64,000 bases of DNA from VBCK01 sp035511515 (GTDB lineage: Bacteria; Pseudomonadota; Gammaproteobacteria; Burkholderiales; Burkholderiaceae_F), in the NCBI GenBank assembly GCA_035511515.1, contig DATKFG010000092.1, positions 1 through 64,000 of the forward strand. The letters are read 5' to 3'. The notes under the pieces were generated by a model. It was not told the DNA's origin. It made no database searches and saw only the letters and a list, made by a program, of their open reading frames with translations. Positions 9,237-18,700 of this stretch are shown here, one piece after another. How positions within the stretch are numbered: position 1 is the first letter of the stretch; the number at the start of each line of letters is the position of its first letter. The translations under genes were made by a program, and so were the position numbers.

Positions 9237-9683
9237 ATGGTGAATCCTCCGGGCCTTTCAGTCGCCGCGGTTTTCCTGTGTCTGTGTGCGGCGTCGGCCC
9301 AAGGCGACACCATTTACACCTGCGCCGGCCGCAACGGCGCCGCGGTGCTCCAGAACATGCCGTGTGATAGCGATTCCGGGGTCTCGGTTCAGATGGATGC
9401 GCCTTCAAACGACGCAGCCATCCCGGATCGGCAGCAGGCCCAGAACGCGGTGTCCGGTGTGTCTGGGACCGCGACCGATACGGCCGGCCCCGGCAGCGAC
9501 GAGCGCGCCAATCTGCCGAGCGAACCTGAGGTGGGCATGACACAACAGCAAGTGCGCGCCATCCTGGGCCTGCCGACCGCCATCACGCAGGAAGAGGCCT
9601 CTGCGGGTCTTGAAATAACCTGGATCTACGGCGATTCCCGCGTCCTGCAGTTTGACGCCTCCGGTCGACTTTCGAAAAAGTAG
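9237..9683 (+). CDS. Secreted DUF4124-domain protein, copy 1
   Basis: Probable periplasmic protein of 148 residues; function unknown. A signal peptide covers about residues 1-23. A DUF4124-like motif follows (DTIYTCAGRNGAAVLQNMPC), with two Cys that may pair. After a low-complexity middle comes a C-terminal block with GMTQQQVRAILGLPT and a WIYG strand, which looks like the helix-strand fold of SmpA/BamE-type or DUF2845 domains. ATG at 9237 is preferred over an in-frame TTG at 9207 because GGGAGA stands at ribosome-binding distance and the signal peptide begins there. The gene at 12241-12750 is a close paralog, most alike in the last 60 residues. The LVIVD gene starts 160 bases downstream. Confidence 0.8.
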   Translation: MVNPPGLSVAAVFLCLCAASAQGDTIYTCAGRNGAAVLQNMPCDSDSGVSVQMDAPSNDAAIPDRQQAQNAVSGVSGTATDTAGPGSDERANLPSEPEVGMTQQQVRAILGLPTAITQEEASAGLEITWIYGDSRVLQFDASGRLSKK

Positions 9684-9842
9684 TCGGGTTGGACGAGCGC
9701 CGAGCCGCGCTCGGAAAGCCAGGCGAGCACTTGAGTTCCGACGGTTGACGATCCTCAAACACGGTTCCGTGTCGTAACCAGGGAGGAGTTGCGACGAGTC
9801 TTTGACGTCCGATGAGAACGAATCCCTTTTTAGGAGGGGAAA

Positions 9843-11423
9843 ATGCAATCGTTACCATGCAAGAGCGGCAAAACGCGGCGTATCGAATTATCGGCTGCGA
9901 CTTTGGCTGTTCTCGCTTTCAGCGCCAGCGCGCTGGCGGCGGGCATCACCCAAAGCGGCGAACAGAAGAACATGAAGCTGGTGGGACACGTTGATTTGCA
10001 AGGTCGTGGGTCCTACCAGCCGAACGTCATCGTGTATCCCGATGGAAGGACGATCGCGTTCGCGGGCCTGCATAACGCGCCAAACCTGAACAACTCACCC
10101 GGCCCCCTTCCCAATCCGCTGAACGGCGGCAAATTGGAAGACAACGGAACGATGATCATCGATGTCACGGATCCGAATCATCCGGTCCAGACATTCCATA
10201 TTCCGGTCCCGGTCACCGGCGGCCAGGCGCAAATGGCCCGGATGTGTCTGGGTTCCGATCTGCCGGGCGGAACGGCCGGCAAGGTCTATCTTTTGCGCAA
10301 CATTCAGGGAAGCAGCGCCTCGGGGTATGAGATGTGGGACGTGACCGATGTCCACGCCCCCAAGCTGCTGTCGGCCGTGCGCAACCTTCGCTCCACGCAC
10401 AAGGACTGGTGGGAGTGCAAGACCGGTATCGCGTACATGCCCGGTAGCAAAGACGCCACCTGGGGCAAGCCTCTCTGGCGCGAAAGCCAGTCCATGCTCA
10501 TCGTGGACTGGTCGAATCCGAACGCCCCCCCGAAGTACATCCGCACGTACGGATTGCCGGGCACCCAGCCGGGTTCAACCGGACCTGTGCCCCCCGCACT
10601 TCACGGTGCGATTTCCGCGTATGAGCATCCCAATGCCGCCGGCAAGCTCGCGCGCGGCGCCACGGCGAACGATGTGATCGGAAACCGTGTCTACGCGGCC
10701 TGGGGCATTGGTTCCGACGGCGTGGTGCAGATTCTGGACCGGAAAAAACTGCTGCCGCCGGCCTACGGTGGTACGTACACAGGCGACCCCGACAGCCCCA
10801 CGGAGGCGGACCTGCTGTCGGCGCAAGTCGGGCGCATGTCCATGAATCCGGATCAGGGTGGCCACACCACCATGCCGGTGTTCGGCGTAGCGGCGAAGAG
10901 CTTGCAGACCGTTCCTGACGTGCGGGATATCCTGGTGCTCACGTCCGAAGCAGGCGACTGTACTTCGCAACATTGGGGCTTCATCGTCGACGTGACGACG
11001 GAAAACTCGATCGGCTTGCGGCAGGACCCGTGGCAGGGGCCGATGGTGATGTCCACGCTGTGGGTCAATCCGCACTCGGGTGAGAATTTCCCGCGCGGCA
11101 ACTACTGCTTGCGTGGCCAGCGTTTCGGCACGCACTCGAGCGAAGAGAACTTCCGCAATCCGTATTACGGCAAGGTGACGTTCACCGCGTACTTCAACGC
11201 CGGTGTGCGCGCGTGGGACATCCGCGACCCGCAGGCACCCGTGGAGGTGGGGTTCTACGTACCGGCCGCGCCCAACAACACCTACATGACCAACAACGTC
11301 GAAGTCGACAACCGCGGCTACGTCTACATCGTGGACCGCATCGGCAATGGGATGGACATCCTGAAACTGACCGGTGAGGCGAGAAAAATCGCCTTCCCAG
11401 GCGACGAAGGCGGTGATGACTGA
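9843..11423 (+). CDS. Secreted LVIVD-repeat protein, copy 1
   Basis: Exported protein of 526 residues with a signal peptide (about 1-33, ending SASALAA). It holds at least five LVIVD-type repeats, recognisable as MIIDVTDPNHPVQ, YEMWDVTDVHAPKL, MLIVDWSNPNAPPK, VQILDRKK and VRAWDIRDPQAPVE. Such repeats form a beta-propeller in bacterial and archaeal surface proteins; ligand and role are unknown. A conserved WWECKTGIAYM block is shared with the paralog at 12768-14372. The start follows a strong AGGAGG site. It is probably co-transcribed with the DUF4124 gene before it, and a good terminator lies 60 bases after the stop. Confidence 0.8.
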   Translation: MQSLPCKSGKTRRIELSAATLAVLAFSASALAAGITQSGEQKNMKLVGHVDLQGRGSYQPNVIVYPDGRTIAFAGLHNAPNLNNSPGPLPNPLNGGKLEDNGTMIIDVTDPNHPVQTFHIPVPVTGGQAQMARMCLGSDLPGGTAGKVYLLRNIQGSSASGYEMWDVTDVHAPKLLSAVRNLRSTHKDWWECKTGIAYMPGSKDATWGKPLWRESQSMLIVDWSNPNAPPKYIRTYGLPGTQPGSTGPVPPALHGAISAYEHPNAAGKLARGATANDVIGNRVYAAWGIGSDGVVQILDRKKLLPPAYGGTYTGDPDSPTEADLLSAQVGRMSMNPDQGGHTTMPVFGVAAKSLQTVPDVRDILVLTSEAGDCTSQHWGFIVDVTTENSIGLRQDPWQGPMVMSTLWVNPHSGENFPRGNYCLRGQRFGTHSSEENFRNPYYGKVTFTAYFNAGVRAWDIRDPQAPVEVGFYVPAAPNNTYMTNNVEVDNRGYVYIVDRIGNGMDILKLTGEARKIAFPGDEGGDD

Positions 11424-11482
11424 GCCACGCTGATGCGACAAGGCGGAAGGCAACGCTTACCGCGCCGGCGGTGAAGCGGCGG

Positions 11483-11515
11483 ACAGGGCACTGCCTTGCG
11501 GCGTGCCCTGTTTTT
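11483..11515 (+). terminator. Rho-independent terminator after LVIVD copy 1
   Basis: Stem ACAGGGCAC (11483-11491) pairs with GTGCCCTGT (11503-11511) around an 11-nt loop, followed by a TTTTT tract (11511-11515). It separates the first DUF4124-LVIVD cassette from the MORN gene. Confidence 0.85.
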
Positions 11516-11547
11516 CCACTGCGTGACCTGACCGCAGGAGAGCAGCG

Positions 11548-11949
11548 ATGAAAGCGGTTGTCTTCAGGCTCACGGTTCTGGGGGCGTGGATGGCGCTGAG
11601 CGCACCGGCCATGTCCTGCGGCTGCGACGAGCACCTTCCGTTATTTCTTCGTGGCTATTACGAGGGCGGCTGCGATGAATCCACGGAGTTGGCTCAGGGG
11701 CACGGCGAAGCCCGAGGAGCGGACAGTTACGTGGGCGAATGGGCCAAAGGCAAACCAAGCGGAAAAGGCGTCTACACCTGGGAAAATGGCGCCCGTTACG
11801 AAGGCGAGTTCAAGGACGGCAAGGTCGACGGCAAGGGACTGTATATCTCGCCCAAGGGTGTGCGCCATGAAGGCGGATTCGTGGACGGAAAGTCAAAGGA
11901 ATCGATGCCGCCTGACTGCCCTTCGACTCCCGGGCCGCTGAATTGCTGA
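11548..11949 (+). CDS. Secreted MORN-repeat protein
   Basis: 133 residues with a signal peptide (about 1-22, ending APAMS) and a Cys-rich mature start (CGCDEHLP). Two full MORN repeats (YVGEWAKGKPSGKGVYTW and YEGEFKDGKVDGKGLYI) and a partial third (HEGGFVDGK) fill the centre. MORN repeats usually bind proteins or lipids; a periplasmic bacterial role is not established. The start ATG follows GGAGAG. It lies between the two duplicated cassettes, after a terminator, so it should have its own promoter or be read at low level. Confidence 0.75.
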   Translation: MKAVVFRLTVLGAWMALSAPAMSCGCDEHLPLFLRGYYEGGCDESTELAQGHGEARGADSYVGEWAKGKPSGKGVYTWENGARYEGEFKDGKVDGKGLYISPKGVRHEGGFVDGKSKESMPPDCPSTPGPLNC

Positions 11950-11960
11950 AGCTGCCTGTT

Positions 11961-11992
11961 GGTGCTGATGCCGATCAGCGAGATCAACCAAC
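11961..11992 (+). pseudogene. Relic resembling the 3' end of gspF
   Basis: These 32 bases match 8917-8948, the last codons of gspF, at 29 of 32 positions without gaps by my count. Read in the gspF frame they give VLMPISEINQ against VLMPIIEINQ in GspF. The match stops before the gspF stop codon. It lies 11 bases after the MORN stop and just upstream of the second DUF4124-LVIVD cassette. It suggests the second cassette arose by a duplication that began inside gspF. Confidence 0.6.
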
Positions 11993-12145
11993 GAGCGGTA
12001 TCTGTCCCGCTTTTCTTAAAGCCCCTTCACCTCAGGTACTTGCAACCAAGCATTCACAATCGGTGGGCAACCGGAGAGTTCTGGATCGTCTTTCGTCGCC
12101 CATAGCATGATTCAGCTACTGGGGCGCGCCCGGACATGATTTTTG

Positions 12146-12196
12146 ATTGCAACCGGGTCTTTCGACGAGAAGAATCTTCACTCAACAAGAAGAACG
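12146..12196 (+). promoter_or_regulatory. Leader upstream of second DUF4124 gene, similar to 9104-9156
   Basis: Counterpart of the leader at 9104-9156: ATTGC, GTCTTT, CGAGAA and AAGAAGAACG occur in the same order and at nearly the same spacing. It ends about 45 bases before the GTG start of the second DUF4124 gene. Confidence 0.45.
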
Positions 12197-12240
12197 TCTC
12201 GCGCGGTGCGCACCACAACGGGCGGTCAGGAGACAAAAAA

Positions 12241-12750
12241 GTGGCGAGTCCCTCGAGCCTGCGCGTTGGCTTGTGTGTGGCATTTCTGTGCGCGTCACCC
12301 GCCTACGCGGACACGATCTACGAATGCACGGGCAAGGACGGGGCGAAGGTGCTCCAGAACATGCCGTGCGACGCCGCTGCCGACGACCGGATGCCCGAGG
12401 GGGGTGATGCTGGAGGCGCTTCGGTTGCCGCTGGCTCCGCGCAGAGCTCAACGGGCGCCGCTGATGCAGCGCCAAACGTCGCCACGCCCATGGACAGTCC
12501 GGGGGGCCGCAGCGCACGCCCCGACGCTGCGGCCGCGGCGAACGGCGCAGCCAGCCCTGCGGGCAGCGACGATGCGGCCAATCTGCCGAGCGAACCCGAG
12601 CTGGGCATGACGCAGCAACAGGTCAGGGCCATTTTGGGCGCACCGACCTCGATCACGCAGGAGGAGGTGGTGCAAGGCCGGGAAGTCACCTGGAGTTACG
12701 GCGATCGGGTGTTGCAGTTCGACACCGAGGGTCGATTGACGAAAAAATAA
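12241..12750 (+). CDS. Secreted DUF4124-domain protein, copy 2
   Basis: 169-residue paralog of the product of 9237-9683. Signal peptide at about 1-20 (ends SPAYA), then the DUF4124 motif (DTIYECTGKDGAKVLQNMPC), an Ala/Ser/Gly-rich linker longer than in copy 1, and the same C-terminal block (GMTQQQVRAILGAPT). GTG at 12241 is chosen because CAGGAGAC precedes it and the signal peptide starts there; the frame is open upstream to 12136 but that part lies in the conserved leader. The LVIVD copy 2 gene begins 17 bases after its stop, a much tighter spacing than in cassette 1. Confidence 0.8.
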   Translation: MASPSSLRVGLCVAFLCASPAYADTIYECTGKDGAKVLQNMPCDAAADDRMPEGGDAGGASVAAGSAQSSTGAADAAPNVATPMDSPGGRSARPDAAAAANGAASPAGSDDAANLPSEPELGMTQQQVRAILGAPTSITQEEVVQGREVTWSYGDRVLQFDTEGRLTKK

Positions 12751-12767
12751 TCCAAGGAGAAATCACG

Positions 12768-14372
12768 ATGACACATGAAACGAGAATCCGCCGCATGCAA
12801 CCCCTGGCGTGGCTGACCGGCGCCGCCCTGCTGGCATTTGGGGGGCCTGCCTGGTGCGCCAACGACATGGATTCGCCGTCCCCGCGCGGAACGCTCAATG
12901 CCGATGGCTCGAACACGTACAACACGAAATGGCTTGGCCACAGCGATCTGCAGGGGCGCGTGACATATCAGACCACGGTTCATACCCAAGGCAACCGGGT
13001 CATCGCCTACGCGGGCCACTTCGGCGGCACGATGTACAACCCGATGACCAAGCAAAACGAGCTCAATGGCACATCCATCGTCGATGTCACCGATCCGACG
13101 AGTCCGGTGTACTTGAAACATCTTCCATCCAGCAACGGCGGTGGCGGCTCGCGCATGGTCAAGCTGTGCGATGGCAATGACCTACCCAGTGGCCTGAAGA
13201 ACCACACCTATCTGCTGCGGGAGAATGGGGCGCTCGCGCACGAGGTATGGGACGTCACCGATCCGTCCAATCCCAGCATTGTCTCGATACCGGTCACCGG
13301 CCTGAGCGTCACGCACCGAAACTGGTGGGATTGCAAGACCGGCATTGCCTATATCGTCGGCGGAGCCACCAAGAAAACGGACGCGTCCTACGACGGCTGG
13401 AACAACAAGAGCAGCCCGAACCAGCACCTGAAGATCTACGACCTGAGCGACCCGGCTCATCCTCACTACATCATGGACTTCGGGTATCCGGGCCAGAATC
13501 CAGGCTCGACTTTCGTGATGCCCGGAACGACCAACGTCGTGCCCCCCGGCGTGCACGGTCCGATTGTTGTCAGCACCTTCAGAGGCAAGGCGGTCAATCG
13601 CCTCTACATGCCCTATGGCGTGGGTTCGGACGGGATCGTTCAGATCAACGATCTGACCAAGGTGTTGCCTCCACCCTACGGGACCGGGATGTACAAGGAT
13701 CCTTCCAAACCCAGCGACGGTGAGCTGCTGGCAAGCCAGATCGGCGTGATCTACATGCCGGGTGCGGAAGGCGGCCACTCGTCGATGCCGTACTACGGCA
13801 TTCCGCTGAAGCAGTACGCCAATTTCGCCAGCAACACCGTGCGGGACATCCTGGCGGTGAGCTCGGAGGAGACCGATAACCGCTGTCAGGGCTCTCCCCA
13901 CCTGCTGTATCTGCTGGACATCACGAGCACGATCGGTGCGGGCGGCAGCACCAGCGCCGAGCAGCACCCCTGGCCGATCTCGACCATCACGGTGGATGAC
14001 TTCTCGGCGCGGCCCAACTTCTGTTCGCGCGGAACACGCTTCGGCGTGCATTCGATGGCGGAGAACTTCGACGAACCGGCTTACGGCAAGCTGATGACCA
14101 GTGCGTGGTTCGATGCGGGGATCCGGGTCACGGACATTCGCGACCCGTACCATCCGAGGGAGGTGGCGCACTTCATCGCGCCCGTGAACAGTTTTACGCA
14201 GCCCACCAACTGGACCGTCAACGGGGTGTCCGGCAGCTCGGCAGACGTGTCATGTGACAACACCGACGTCGACAACCGCGGCTTGCTGTACTGCGGTGAC
14301 CGCGTCGGCGGTGGGCTGGATATCGTCAAGCTCACCGGCGAGGCGGCGGAGATCGGTCGCAGCGACGACTAG
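12768..14372 (+). CDS. Secreted LVIVD-repeat protein, copy 2
   Basis: 534-residue paralog of the product of 9843-11423, with a signal peptide (about 1-32). LVIVD-type repeats include TSIVDVTDPTSPVYL, HEVWDVTDPSNPSIV, LKIYDLSDPAHPHYI and IRVTDIRDPYHPRE, consistent with a beta-propeller. The WWDCKTGIAYI block and the HSDLQGRVTYQ start are shared with copy 1. A good ribosome binding site (AAGGAG) precedes the ATG. Both copies look intact, so both are probably functional. Role unknown. Confidence 0.8.
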   Translation: MTHETRIRRMQPLAWLTGAALLAFGGPAWCANDMDSPSPRGTLNADGSNTYNTKWLGHSDLQGRVTYQTTVHTQGNRVIAYAGHFGGTMYNPMTKQNELNGTSIVDVTDPTSPVYLKHLPSSNGGGGSRMVKLCDGNDLPSGLKNHTYLLRENGALAHEVWDVTDPSNPSIVSIPVTGLSVTHRNWWDCKTGIAYIVGGATKKTDASYDGWNNKSSPNQHLKIYDLSDPAHPHYIMDFGYPGQNPGSTFVMPGTTNVVPPGVHGPIVVSTFRGKAVNRLYMPYGVGSDGIVQINDLTKVLPPPYGTGMYKDPSKPSDGELLASQIGVIYMPGAEGGHSSMPYYGIPLKQYANFASNTVRDILAVSSEETDNRCQGSPHLLYLLDITSTIGAGGSTSAEQHPWPISTITVDDFSARPNFCSRGTRFGVHSMAENFDEPAYGKLMTSAWFDAGIRVTDIRDPYHPREVAHFIAPVNSFTQPTNWTVNGVSGSSADVSCDNTDVDNRGLLYCGDRVGGGLDIVKLTGEAAEIGRSDD

Positions 14373-14402
14373 CGCGTGCAAAGACGCTGGCGGTCGAAGC
14401 GA

Positions 14403-14429
14403 CGATCGGGCCGGGTTCGGTCCCGATCG
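14403..14429 (+). terminator. Hairpin after LVIVD copy 2
   Basis: Perfect 8-bp arms CGATCGGG (14403-14410) and CCCGATCG (14422-14429) with an 11-nt loop, 31 bases after the stop codon. No T run follows, so termination is only a possibility. Confidence 0.4.
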
Positions 14430-14460
14430 CCGCGCCGGCCCCTCGCCCAAGTTGCTTTCA

Positions 14461-15666
14461 ATGGTGCCATACCGTCGACGCCGAGCTTGCGTGAGGATCG
14501 CAGGGCTGGTCCTCGCCGGTTTGCTCTCGGCCGGCCTGTACGCGTCCGAGGCCAACCAGCTCACGGTGATCTCCTTCGGGCGCGCCGACCAGGACGCCCT
14601 GACCAAGGCGTACTACAGCGCGTTCGGACAATCGACCGGGATCCGGATCAAAGCCCTCTCATACGACGGCCAGACGACCGAGCTCGAGCAGATGGTCCGA
14701 AACGGCAAACCCGACTGGGACGTGGTGCAGGTAGAGTCAAGAACGCTGCAGCAAGGCTGCGAGCAGGGCCTGTTCGAGAAGCTCGACATCCGCAAGATCG
14801 GTGAACCGGCCGATTTCATTCCGGGCGCGGTGTCCGAGTGCGGCGTGGGCATCTTCGCCTGGTCACTGGCGCTCGTTTATTCGGACCGGCTCAAGGCAGC
14901 CCCGAGGTCGTGGGCCGACTTGTGGGATCTGAAAAGATACCCCGGCAAGCGCGGGCTGCGCCGCAGCGCGAAATACACGCTGGAGATCGCGCTGCTGGCC
15001 GACGGTGTGGCGCCAGCCGATGTCTATCCGAGGCTGGCGACCGATGCCGGCGTGCAACGGGCTTTCCGCAAGCTCGACCAGATCAAGGCCGATACGATCT
15101 GGTGGGAGGCGGCGCCCCAGCCGGGCGCCCAGTTATCCGCCGGCAACATGGTGATGAGCTCGGGCTACACGCTCTGGTTCGACCCGCAGCAGCCGCGCAA
15201 CCAGCATTTCAGAATCGCGTGGGACAAGAGTCTGTACGACGTCGACAGCTGGGCCATTCCGAAAGGTACGCCCAGGCTGCCCGAGGCTTACCGGTTCATC
15301 GCGTTCGCCAGCGACCCCGAGCGCCAGAAGACGTTTTCCGAACAGGTGCCCTATGGCCCGACCAACGAGAAGGCCTGGCCGCTGCTGGGGGCCGAGCTGG
15401 CCCGGTCGCTGCCCTCGTCGCAGGCCAACCTGTCGCGCGCACTGAAGGTCGATACCGCCTTCTGGATCGCTCATGGCGAAGCCCTGGAGAAGCGCTTCGA
15501 TGCCTGGGCGCCGCAGATCTGCCGCCAGCAGACCGATGACGACGAGGACGACTACGTGGAGCAGCCGGTCTGCCAGGACGTGCGGGGCAACCTGCGCATC
15601 AGCCCGCCCGACCGGAAACGCTCCCACGCGCAACACCAGGACAAGGCGCACGGCGACGTCAATTGA
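14461..15666 (+). CDS. ABC transporter periplasmic solute-binding protein, orphan
   Basis: About 401 residues. An N-terminal signal sequence (about 1-29, VRIAGLVLAGLLSAGLYA) is followed by a two-lobed binding fold of the family that includes PotD (spermidine/putrescine) and related extracellular solute-binding proteins: DWDVVQVESRTLQQGCEQG, SWADLWDLKRYPGKRGLR, YTLEIALLADG and VDSWAIPKGT. The substrate cannot be read from sequence. The C-terminal tail after about residue 355 is acidic and then His/Lys-rich (DDDEDD ... RKRSHAQHQDKAHG), beyond the usual fold. No permease or ATPase gene is adjacent, so it must use a distant transporter or have another role. ATG at 14461 is preferred over upstream in-frame codons because the signal peptide starts there. 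Confidence 0.78.
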   Translation: MVPYRRRRACVRIAGLVLAGLLSAGLYASEANQLTVISFGRADQDALTKAYYSAFGQSTGIRIKALSYDGQTTELEQMVRNGKPDWDVVQVESRTLQQGCEQGLFEKLDIRKIGEPADFIPGAVSECGVGIFAWSLALVYSDRLKAAPRSWADLWDLKRYPGKRGLRRSAKYTLEIALLADGVAPADVYPRLATDAGVQRAFRKLDQIKADTIWWEAAPQPGAQLSAGNMVMSSGYTLWFDPQQPRNQHFRIAWDKSLYDVDSWAIPKGTPRLPEAYRFIAFASDPERQKTFSEQVPYGPTNEKAWPLLGAELARSLPSSQANLSRALKVDTAFWIAHGEALEKRFDAWAPQICRQQTDDDEDDYVEQPVCQDVRGNLRISPPDRKRSHAQHQDKAHGDVN

Positions 15667-15746
15667 GCCGGCCCGGGTCCAAGAGTATTCTGCTGGCCCG
15701 AAGTCCCTGACCCGCTGCAACCGATCGCGGGCGCGTGAGCCGTCAG

Positions 15747-18700
15747 ATGAATGCACCACTGGACCCGGACCTGCGCCAGGCGCTGGAGCAGGCGAGCCTC
15801 GAGGATCGATGGACGCGCGAGCGAGGGCGCGTCTATCTGAGCGGAACGCAGGCGCTGGTGCGCCTGCTGATGTTGCAGCGCCAGCGTGATCTGGCTGCGG
15901 GCCTGAATACGGCCGGCTTCCTGACCGGATACCGCGGTTCTCCGCTGGGCGGCGTGGACATGACCGCCGCCCGAGCGCGCGCCCACCTGGAGCGGCACCA
16001 CGTTCGCTTCCAGCCCGGGGTCAACGAGGACCTGGCCGCCACCGCGGTGTGGGGAACGCAGCAGGTCAACATGTTCGCCGGCGCCAAGTACGACGGCGTA
16101 TTCGCGATGTGGTACGGCAAGGGCCCCGGCGTGGATCGCTGCGGCGACGTGTTCAAGCACGCCAACGCGGCCGGCACCAGCCCGAAGGGCGGCGTGCTGG
16201 TCGCGGTCGGAGACGACCACGGCGCCAAGAGCTCCACGCTGGCGCACCAGTCCGATCACATCCTGAAAGCCTGCCTGATTCCCGTGCTGTTTCCGGCCTC
16301 GATCCAGGAATACCTGGACCTGGGCTTGCACGCGTACGCGATGAGCCGCTACGCGGGTGTATGGGTCGGCTTCAAGTGCGTCACCGAGGTGGTCGAAGCG
16401 TCCACCGCGGTGATCGTCGATCCGGAACGGGTCAGCATCCGGCTGCCCGAGCATTTCGCGATGCCGCCCGGGGGCCTGAACATCCGTTGGCCCGACACAC
16501 CGCTCGCGCAGGAAGCGCGGCTGCTCGACCACAAGCTGTATGCGGCGCTGTCCTACTGCCGCGAAAACCGGCTCAACCGCATCGAGATCGATTCGCCCGA
16601 CGCGCGCTTCGGCATCGTGGCCAGCGGCAAGGCGTACCTGGATACGCGCCAGGCGCTGTTCGACCTGGGACTGGACGAGCAGGCCTGCCGGCGGGTGGGC
16701 ATACGCCTGTTCAAATGCGCGATGGTGTGGCCGTTGGAAGCGCGCAGCATCCGCGATTTCGCCGAAGGCCTGACCGAAATCCTGGTGGTGGAGGAAAAGC
16801 GCCAGGTGATCGAGTACCAGCTCAAGGAGGAGCTGTTCCAATGGATCGCCGCCGGCAAGCGGGTGCCGCGCGTGATCGGCAAGTTCGACGAGAAGGACGG
16901 CGGCGAGTGGGCCGTGCCGCAGGGAAACTGGATCCTGCCGGCGGCCGACGAATTTTCTCCGGCCATCGTGGCCAAGGCGATCGCGGCGCGGATCGGAAAG
17001 CTGGAGCTGCCCGCCGACGTGCGCGCCGGCATCCAGGCGCGGCTGGCCGTGATCGCCGCGAGCGAGCGGGCCGCCTTGCAGGTGGAGCCGACGCCGCAAC
17101 GGCTGCCGTACTTTTGCCCGGGCTGCCCGCACAACACCTCGACCCGTGTACCTGACGGGTCGCGCGCCGTGGCCGGCATCGGCTGCCATTACATGGTGGT
17201 CTGGATGGACCGCGGCACCTCGACCTTCACGCAGATGGGCGGCGAAGGGGTGCCCTGGATCGGTCAGGCGCCGTTCACCTCCGAGCGCCACATCTTCGCC
17301 AACCTGGGCGACGGCACCTACTTTCACTCCGGCTTCCTGGCGATCCGCGCCGCGGTGGCGGCCCAGGTGCCGATCACCTACAAGATCCTGTACAACGACG
17401 CCGTTGCGATGACGGGCGGACAGCACGTTGACGGCGTGCTGGAGGTGCCGCAGTTAACCCGGCAGGTGGCCGCCGAGGGCGTGCAGCGCATCGTGGTGGT
17501 CACCGACGAGCCGCACAAGTACGGCGCGCGGGCGGCGTTCGCCGAAGGTGCAACGATCCGTCCGCGCAGCGAGCTCGACGCGGTCCAGCGCGAGCTGCGC
17601 GAATATCCCGGCGTGTCCGTGCTGGTGTACGACCAGACCTGCGCCAACGAGAAGCGCAGGCGCCGCAAGCGCGGCGCCTACCCGGACCCGGCGCGGCGCG
17701 TCCTCATCAACGAGCTGGTGTGCGAAGGCTGCGGCGACTGCAGCGTGCAGTCGAACTGCCTCGCGGTCGAACCGTACGAGACCGAATTCGGGCGCAAGCG
17801 CCGCATCAACCAGTCCTCGTGCAACAAGGACTTCTCGTGCCTGAACGGCTTCTGCCCGAGCTTCGTGACGGTCGAAGGCGGCGCGCTGCGCAGGCCGCGC
17901 GCGGCCGAGGCGGCTCCGCCGGAGCCTGCGCAGCCCGAGATTGCGCCGCTGCCGGCGGGCAAATCGTATGGAATCCTGATCACCGGCGTGGGCGGCACCG
18001 GCGTGGTGACGGTCGGCCAGCTGATCGGCACCGCGGCCCACCTGGAAGGGCGCGCCGTGTCGGTGCTCGACATGGCGGGCCTGGCGCAGAAGGGCGGGGC
18101 CGTGTACTCGCACGTGCGGCTGGCCACCCGCTCCGAGGATCTGTACGCAACGCGGATCGCAACCGGCGAGGCCGACCTGCTGCTCGGGTGCGACCTGATC
18201 GTCAGCGCCGGACACGAGACGCTGTCGAAATTCCGACCCGGGCGTACCCGCGCCGTGGTCAACACGGCCGAGTCGCCGACCGCCGAGTTCGTGCGCAACC
18301 CCGACTGGCAAAGTCGCGCCTCCGACCTCGAGGGCCGCATCGCCGAGGCGATCGGCAACGAATCGGACTTCGCGCGCATCGATGCGCAGGCGCTGGCCAC
18401 CGCCTTGATGGGCGATGCGATCTTCACCAACCCGTTCATGCTGGGATTCGCCTGGCAGCGCGGCTGGCTGCCGCTGCGCTACGAGAGCCTGATGCGGGCG
18501 ATCGATCTGAACGGAACGGCCGTGCCGGCGAACCAGCGCGCGTTCGAGTGGGGACGCGCGGCGGCGTTCGATGCGGACGCGGTCCGGCGCGCGGCCTTCC
18601 CGGCCCAGGTGATCGAGTTCAAGCGCTTCTCCGGGTCCGTGGCCGAGTTGACCGGGCGCCGGATCGAGTTCCTGACCAGCTACCAGGACACGGCATACGC

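Noticed and set aside
15552..17426. 624-codon open frame on the minus strand
   Set aside because: Antisense to the indolepyruvate oxidoreductase gene, which has clear TPP and Fe-S motifs; the frame has none.
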